From NCBI GenBank assembly GCA_035493835.1, contig DATJHO010000093.1:1-64000 (forward strand): 64,000 nucleotides of DNA. Reading direction: 5' to 3'. Source of the DNA: DASZTU01 sp035493835. Lineage in GTDB: Bacteria; Pseudomonadota; Alphaproteobacteria; Rhizobiales; Devosiaceae. The notes under the pieces were generated by a model. That model was not told where the DNA came from, did not search any database, and was given only the letters and a program-made list of their open reading frames with translations. A program made the translations under genes and the position numbers. This document shows positions 60,687 through 64,000 of this stretch, piece after piece (position 1 is the stretch's first letter; the number at the start of each line of letters is the position of its first letter).

Positions 60687-61730
60687 TCACAGTCCCTTGT
60701 CCGGCGTCGCCAAATGTCCTTCCGGGCTGGTGGCGCGCAAGTCGGCATCCTTGGGCTGGGGGGCTTCGATATGCCCGCCAAAGCCGAAGCGCATGGCCGA
60801 GAGCATCTTTTCCGCGAAATTGTGGTCCTGCCGCGAGCGGAAGCGGGCAAAGAGGGCGGCGGTCAGGACCTCCGCCGGCACTGCCTCCTCGATCGCGGCC
60901 TCGACCGTCCAGCGACCCTCGCCCGAATCCTGGACGAAACCCGAGAAATTGCCGAGCTGCGGATCCTTGGCCAGTTCGATCGCCGCCAGGTCGAGCAGCC
61001 AGGAGGAGACGACGCTGCCGCGCCGCCAGACCTCGGCGATGTCGGCGACGTTGAGCACGAAGCGCTCGTCCGGCGGCAAGTCAGTGGAAGCCTTGTTCTT
61101 GAGAACGTCAAAGCCCTCGGCATAGGCCTGCATCAGGCCATATTCGATGCCGTTGTGGACCATCTTGACGAAGTGGCCGGCGCCGGATGGGCCGGCATGG
61201 ATGTAGCCGAGTTCGGCGCGTGGATCGTGGCCGTCGCGGTTGGGCGTGCGGGGGACGTCGCCATTGCCCGGGGCAAGCGTCGCGAAGATCGGGTCGAGAT
61301 GGTCGACGGCTGCCTTGGGGCCGCCGATCATCATGCAATAGCCGCGCTCGAGCCCCCAGACGCCGCCTGATGTGCCGACATCGACATAGTGGATGCCGGT
61401 TGCCTCCAGCGCCCGGGCCCGGCGGATGTCGTCCTTGTAGTAGGTGTTGCCGCCGTCGATGATGGTATCGCCGGGGGCAAGATAGGTCGCGAGCTGGTGG
61501 ATGGTCGATTCGGTGATCGGCCCGGCCGGCAGCATCACCCAGATGGCGCGCGGCGCGGTCAGGGTTTTTGCCATTTCCTCGAGCGAGCCCACGGGAATTG
61601 CCCCTTCGTGCCCAAGCGATTCACGTTGCGCGGCGTTGATGTCGTAGACGACGCAATTGTGTCCCGCGCGCATGAGGCGCCGGGAGATGTTGGCTCCCAT
61701 GCGGCCAAGGCCGACAATGCCGATCTGCAT
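60687..61730 (-). CDS. gnd: 6-phosphogluconate dehydrogenase, decarboxylating (short GndA type)
   Basis: A 347-residue enzyme. It starts MQIGIVGLGRMGANISRRLM, includes DTIIDGGNTYYKDDIRRARAL, DVGTSGGVWGLERGYCMMIGG and FVKMVHNGIEYGLMQAYAEG. The short form of about 300-350 residues is often NAD-preferring, unlike the 470-residue enterobacterial Gnd. ATG 61730 has GAGG 7 bases upstream. It leads the gnd-zwf-fba operon. Confidence 0.94.
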   Translation of the reverse strand: MQIGIVGLGRMGANISRRLMRAGHNCVVYDINAAQRESLGHEGAIPVGSLEEMAKTLTAPRAIWVMLPAGPITESTIHQLATYLAPGDTIIDGGNTYYKDDIRRARALEATGIHYVDVGTSGGVWGLERGYCMMIGGPKAAVDHLDPIFATLAPGNGDVPRTPNRDGHDPRAELGYIHAGPSGAGHFVKMVHNGIEYGLMQAYAEGFDVLKNKASTDLPPDERFVLNVADIAEVWRRGSVVSSWLLDLAAIELAKDPQLGNFSGFVQDSGEGRWTVEAAIEEAVPAEVLTAALFARFRSRQDHNFAEKMLSAMRFGFGGHIEAPQPKDADLRATSPEGHLATPDKGL

Positions 61731-62081
61731 GTGCTTACCTCGAAAAAATTGTCCGGGGCCCTCGGGCCGGCTCCAGTCTAGCATCGGATATGGGCAACGC
61801 ATCGCCGGAAAGCACGAGGCGGCGTTCAATCCTTGCGAGACGCGCGGCGTTCCAAGATCCTACTGGGACGGCGTGACGGAGTGGTGAAGGGAACGGGATG
61901 GCTCTTCAGCTCGAGCATGGTTGAAGCAATAACCGCTTCAGTATCGGGCAATGCCGTCGCCCCACGTACCGTCATTGCCGGGGCATCATGGGCCCGTTGG
62001 AAAGTCGCTGCCCGCACGAAAGGGTGTTTCCGTCTCGACCCCGACCAAGCTTGGTCATCTTCGATCCCCGCGGGAAACGGA
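61731..62081. other. Intergenic stretch before the gnd operon
   Basis: About 350 bases between the gnd start and the inositol-phosphatase-family stop. Only a degraded family A fragment (CGTCATTGCCGGGGCATCAT, near 61970) is recognisable. The gnd promoter should lie around 61760-61800, but no clear hexamers are seen. No gene is supported. Confidence 0.5.
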
Positions 62082-62990
62082 TCACGCTTGTGTCAAAAAT
62101 CCCCCGACCAGCCAGGGGTGCAGGTCGGGGCCGGCGCCGAGGATTGCGCCCGATTCGGGTACCGGACCGCCATCGAACCCGGTGACGACGCCGCCGGCCT
62201 CGCGCAGGATCAGCATCGAGGCGCCGTAGTCGAGCGGCGAGAGGCCGTCTTCGAAAAAGCCGTTGAGCCTGCCGGCGGCCACATAGGCCAGCGACAGCGC
62301 GGCCGAACCCAGGCAGCGAACGCCCGTGGCGGTATCCATCACCCGCCGCAAGGCCGCATGGTATTGCTCGACCGGCACGGACTTCACCTGACCCGGCACA
62401 GGCAGCCCGACGCCGATCAGCGCAGCCTCGGGCGAGGGCACTTTTGGCACGCGCAGTTCGCCGCCATTCAGGAAGGCGCCGCCGCCGCGCTCGGCCGAAA
62501 ACAATTCCTGCTGCATCGCGTCATAGACGACGCCGGCAGTTATTTCGCCCGCTTCCTCGATGGCGATGACGACGCCGAAATAGGGAATGCCCCAGGCGAA
62601 ATTGGTGGTGCCGTCGATGGGGTCGATGAGCACGCGCGGCGCACCGGCCGCGGCGGCGCGGTTGCCGACCTGCTCCTCGCCCCACACGGCATAGTCGGGG
62701 AACGCTTCGTTGATCGCCGCGACGATCTGCCGCTCCACCGCCAGATCCGCCGCTGTCTGGTAGTCGAGCGGGCCCTTCAGCGTCATGCCCTTGAGCGTCA
62801 TGCCCTTGAGCGGATAATGGTGCAGCATGCATGCCGCCGTTGCCCCGGCGCCTCGGGCGATTTCCGCAATGGTTTTGAGGCGCGCCGAGGCATTCGGGCC
62901 GCAATCAGTCGCGTGGGGCAATCGATGCTCCTCTTCGAAGGGCAGCGCCGGGCCAAGGCTTGCTGCCAAAGGCGGGATCGGGCAAACCAT
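62082..62990 (-). CDS. Inositol-monophosphatase-family phosphatase (possible histidinol-phosphatase HisN)
   Basis: About 302 residues. Metal-binding signature RVLIDPIDGTTNFAWGIPY near residue 130, WGEEQ before it and LSPLDYGASMLILREAGG near the C-terminus place it in the IMPase family. The order and absence of another phosphatase gene suggest histidinol phosphatase, but fructose-1,6-bisphosphatase or inositol phosphatase are equally possible. The start is uncertain; ATG 62990 is the best ATG. A tandem 15-bp duplication inserts a second GMTLK near residue 66. Confidence 0.8.
   Translation of the reverse strand: MVCPIPPLAASLGPALPFEEEHRLPHATDCGPNASARLKTIAEIARGAGATAACMLHHYPLKGMTLKGMTLKGPLDYQTAADLAVERQIVAAINEAFPDYAVWGEEQVGNRAAAAGAPRVLIDPIDGTTNFAWGIPYFGVVIAIEEAGEITAGVVYDAMQQELFSAERGGGAFLNGGELRVPKVPSPEAALIGVGLPVPGQVKSVPVEQYHAALRRVMDTATGVRCLGSAALSLAYVAAGRLNGFFEDGLSPLDYGASMLILREAGGVVTGFDGGPVPESGAILGAGPDLHPWLVGGFLTQA
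62781..62810. repeat. Tandem 15-bp duplication inside the phosphatase gene
   Basis: CGTCATGCCCTTGAG occurs twice in direct succession (62781-62795 and 62796-62810). Because 15 is a multiple of three, it adds five residues (giving LKGMTLKGMTLKG) without a frameshift. It lies just before the metal-binding DYQTAADLAVE segment. Confidence 0.9.
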
Positions 62991-63016
62991 AACCACCACT
63001 TATGACGGAGAGAAAA

Positions 63017-63994
63017 ATGCAGCACCGGCGCCTCGGCAAGACGGGTTATCAAGTTTCCGAGATCGGGCTCGGCTGCTGGCAGTTGGGGGGCGATTTCGGC
63101 GCCATCGGCGACGACCTCGCCAATGAGATCCTCGACAAGGCGCTCGCCGCCGGCGTCGATTTCTGGGACACGGCCGACGTTTATGGCGCCGGCCAGAGCG
63201 AAAGCCGCATCGCGCCCAAGCTCAGCCAGCACAAGAACATCAAGGTCGCGACCAAGGTCGGCCGCAGCGGCACGATGTTTCCCGACAAGTACACGCGGGA
63301 GAAGGTGAAGGAGAGCCTTGCGGGCTCGGCCAAGCGGCTCGGGGTCGAGACCATCGATCTTGCCCAGCTGCATTGCGTGCCCTCGGCCGTGCTCGAGGAC
63401 GGTGAGATCTTCACCTGGTTGGACGATCTGGTGAAGGACGGGCTGATCCGGTTCTACGGCGCCAGCATCGAGACCATCGAGCAGGGCCTGCTCTGCCTCA
63501 AGAACCCGAACCTTGCCAGCCTGCAGATCATCTTCAACCTGTTCCGCCAGGACGCGGCGACCAAGCTGCTGCCGCAGGCCCAGGCGGCCGATGTCGGCAT
63601 CATCGTGCGGCTGCCGCTGGCGAGCGGGCTGCTTTCCGGCAAGTTCGGCAAGACCCAGAAATTCGCCGCCGAGGACCATCGCAATTTCAATCGCGATGGC
63701 GCGGCGTTCTCGGTGGCCGAGACGTTCTCGGGCATTCCGTTCGAGACCGGCGTCGACCTGGTCAAGGAACTCGAGGGGCTGAACAACACCGGCTGGCCGC
63801 TGTCCCAGCTGTCGCTACGCTGGCTGCTCGATCATCCGGCCGTTTCGAGCATCATTGCAGGCGTCAGCAAGCCCGCGCAGCTCGACGACAACGTGGCGGC
63901 GGCCGCGCTTCCGGCGGTGCCGGCCGAGCTGAACGCCCGGCTGGCGGCGTTCTATTCGGAAAGGGTCAGGCCGACGGTCCGCGGCGCCATCTGA
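63017..63994 (+). CDS. Aldo/keto reductase
   Basis: A 325-residue NADPH-dependent oxidoreductase with a TIM-barrel fold. It starts MQHRRLGKTGYQVSEIGLG, has the catalytic region VDFWDTADVYGAGQSESRIA with Asp and Tyr near residue 48-53, VATKVGR with the catalytic Lys, and LAQLHCVPS with the catalytic His. The C-terminal SIIAGVSKPAQLDDN binds the coenzyme. I chose ATG 63017 (GGAG 6 bases upstream) over 63002. It resembles YajO/Tas-type or L-glyceraldehyde-reductase relatives; the substrate is unknown. Confidence 0.9.
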   Translation: MQHRRLGKTGYQVSEIGLGCWQLGGDFGAIGDDLANEILDKALAAGVDFWDTADVYGAGQSESRIAPKLSQHKNIKVATKVGRSGTMFPDKYTREKVKESLAGSAKRLGVETIDLAQLHCVPSAVLEDGEIFTWLDDLVKDGLIRFYGASIETIEQGLLCLKNPNLASLQIIFNLFRQDAATKLLPQAQAADVGIIVRLPLASGLLSGKFGKTQKFAAEDHRNFNRDGAAFSVAETFSGIPFETGVDLVKELEGLNNTGWPLSQLSLRWLLDHPAVSSIIAGVSKPAQLDDNVAAAALPAVPAELNARLAAFYSERVRPTVRGAI

Positions 63995-64000
63995 GGCAAG

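Overview
The window looks like a chromosomal, origin-proximal region of a GC-rich alphaproteobacterium, most likely of the order Hyphomicrobiales (Rhizobiales). A Devosiaceae-like genus is my guess from general feel only. The order inference rests on gene order: secB, dnaQ, coaE, aroE, maf, then hemE, hemJ, rho, mnmE, mnmG, rsmG, parA, parB, holA, lptE, leuS. It is supported by CtrA-type boxes, GANTC methylation sites and parS-like palindromes. No prophage, insertion sequence, CRISPR array or biosynthetic cluster is visible.

Layout. 1-5.5 kb is a more accessory-looking stretch: a cut-off PPP-type phosphatase, an SDR, a decayed aldo/keto reductase, a Mop-type molybdate-binding protein, and a molybdate/tungstate ABC transporter whose permease and ATPase are fused. 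5.5-10 kb holds DNA repair (Ada-like methyltransferase, nth), a PfkB sugar/nucleoside kinase and a DoxX plus small membrane protein pair. 10-15.3 kb is a minus-strand histidine block (hisB, DUF2628, hisH, hisA, membrane protein, hisF, hisE, coaA). 15.5-18 kb is hslV-GNAT-hslU. 18-24 kb carries an Xre regulator, Smr, Tim44-like, fxsA, secB, dnaQ, coaE, aroE and maf.

The maf-hemE intergenic region (24.0-24.4 kb) is my candidate for oriC: four DnaA-box-like 9-mers, two perfect CtrA boxes and four GANTC sites in about 400 bp. To its right, hemE to parB are all on the plus strand. Eight CACGTG-centred parS-like sites lie between 12.6 and 44.4 kb, densest around rsmG-parAB.

33-50 kb continues with holA, lptE, leuS, yggS, a CenR-like response regulator, a cNMP-binding protein, xth, lolA, ftsK (with a near-perfect CtrA box upstream), amtB-glnK (with a sigma54-like promoter), a ubiquinone hydroxylase, a Trm112-like protein, a LON-domain protein, a CnoX-like thioredoxin and tRNA-Gly(GCC). 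50-64 kb holds a secreted Gly/His/Tyr-rich protein, a GMC oxidoreductase with an SDR, DUF1003, an Xre-cupin regulator, PPK2, AIM24, a sugar-phosphate operon (gnd-zwf-fba), an inositol-monophosphatase-family enzyme and an aldo/keto reductase.

Intergenic spaces are peppered with at least five families of short palindromic repeats, some of which sit where terminators would be expected. I found no convincing wholly new system. The strongest items are the origin/partition architecture, the ModB-ModC fusion, the identical translation leaders of leuS and yggS, and several small unassigned proteins. Start codons were chosen by eye from Shine-Dalgarno spacing and family N-termini.
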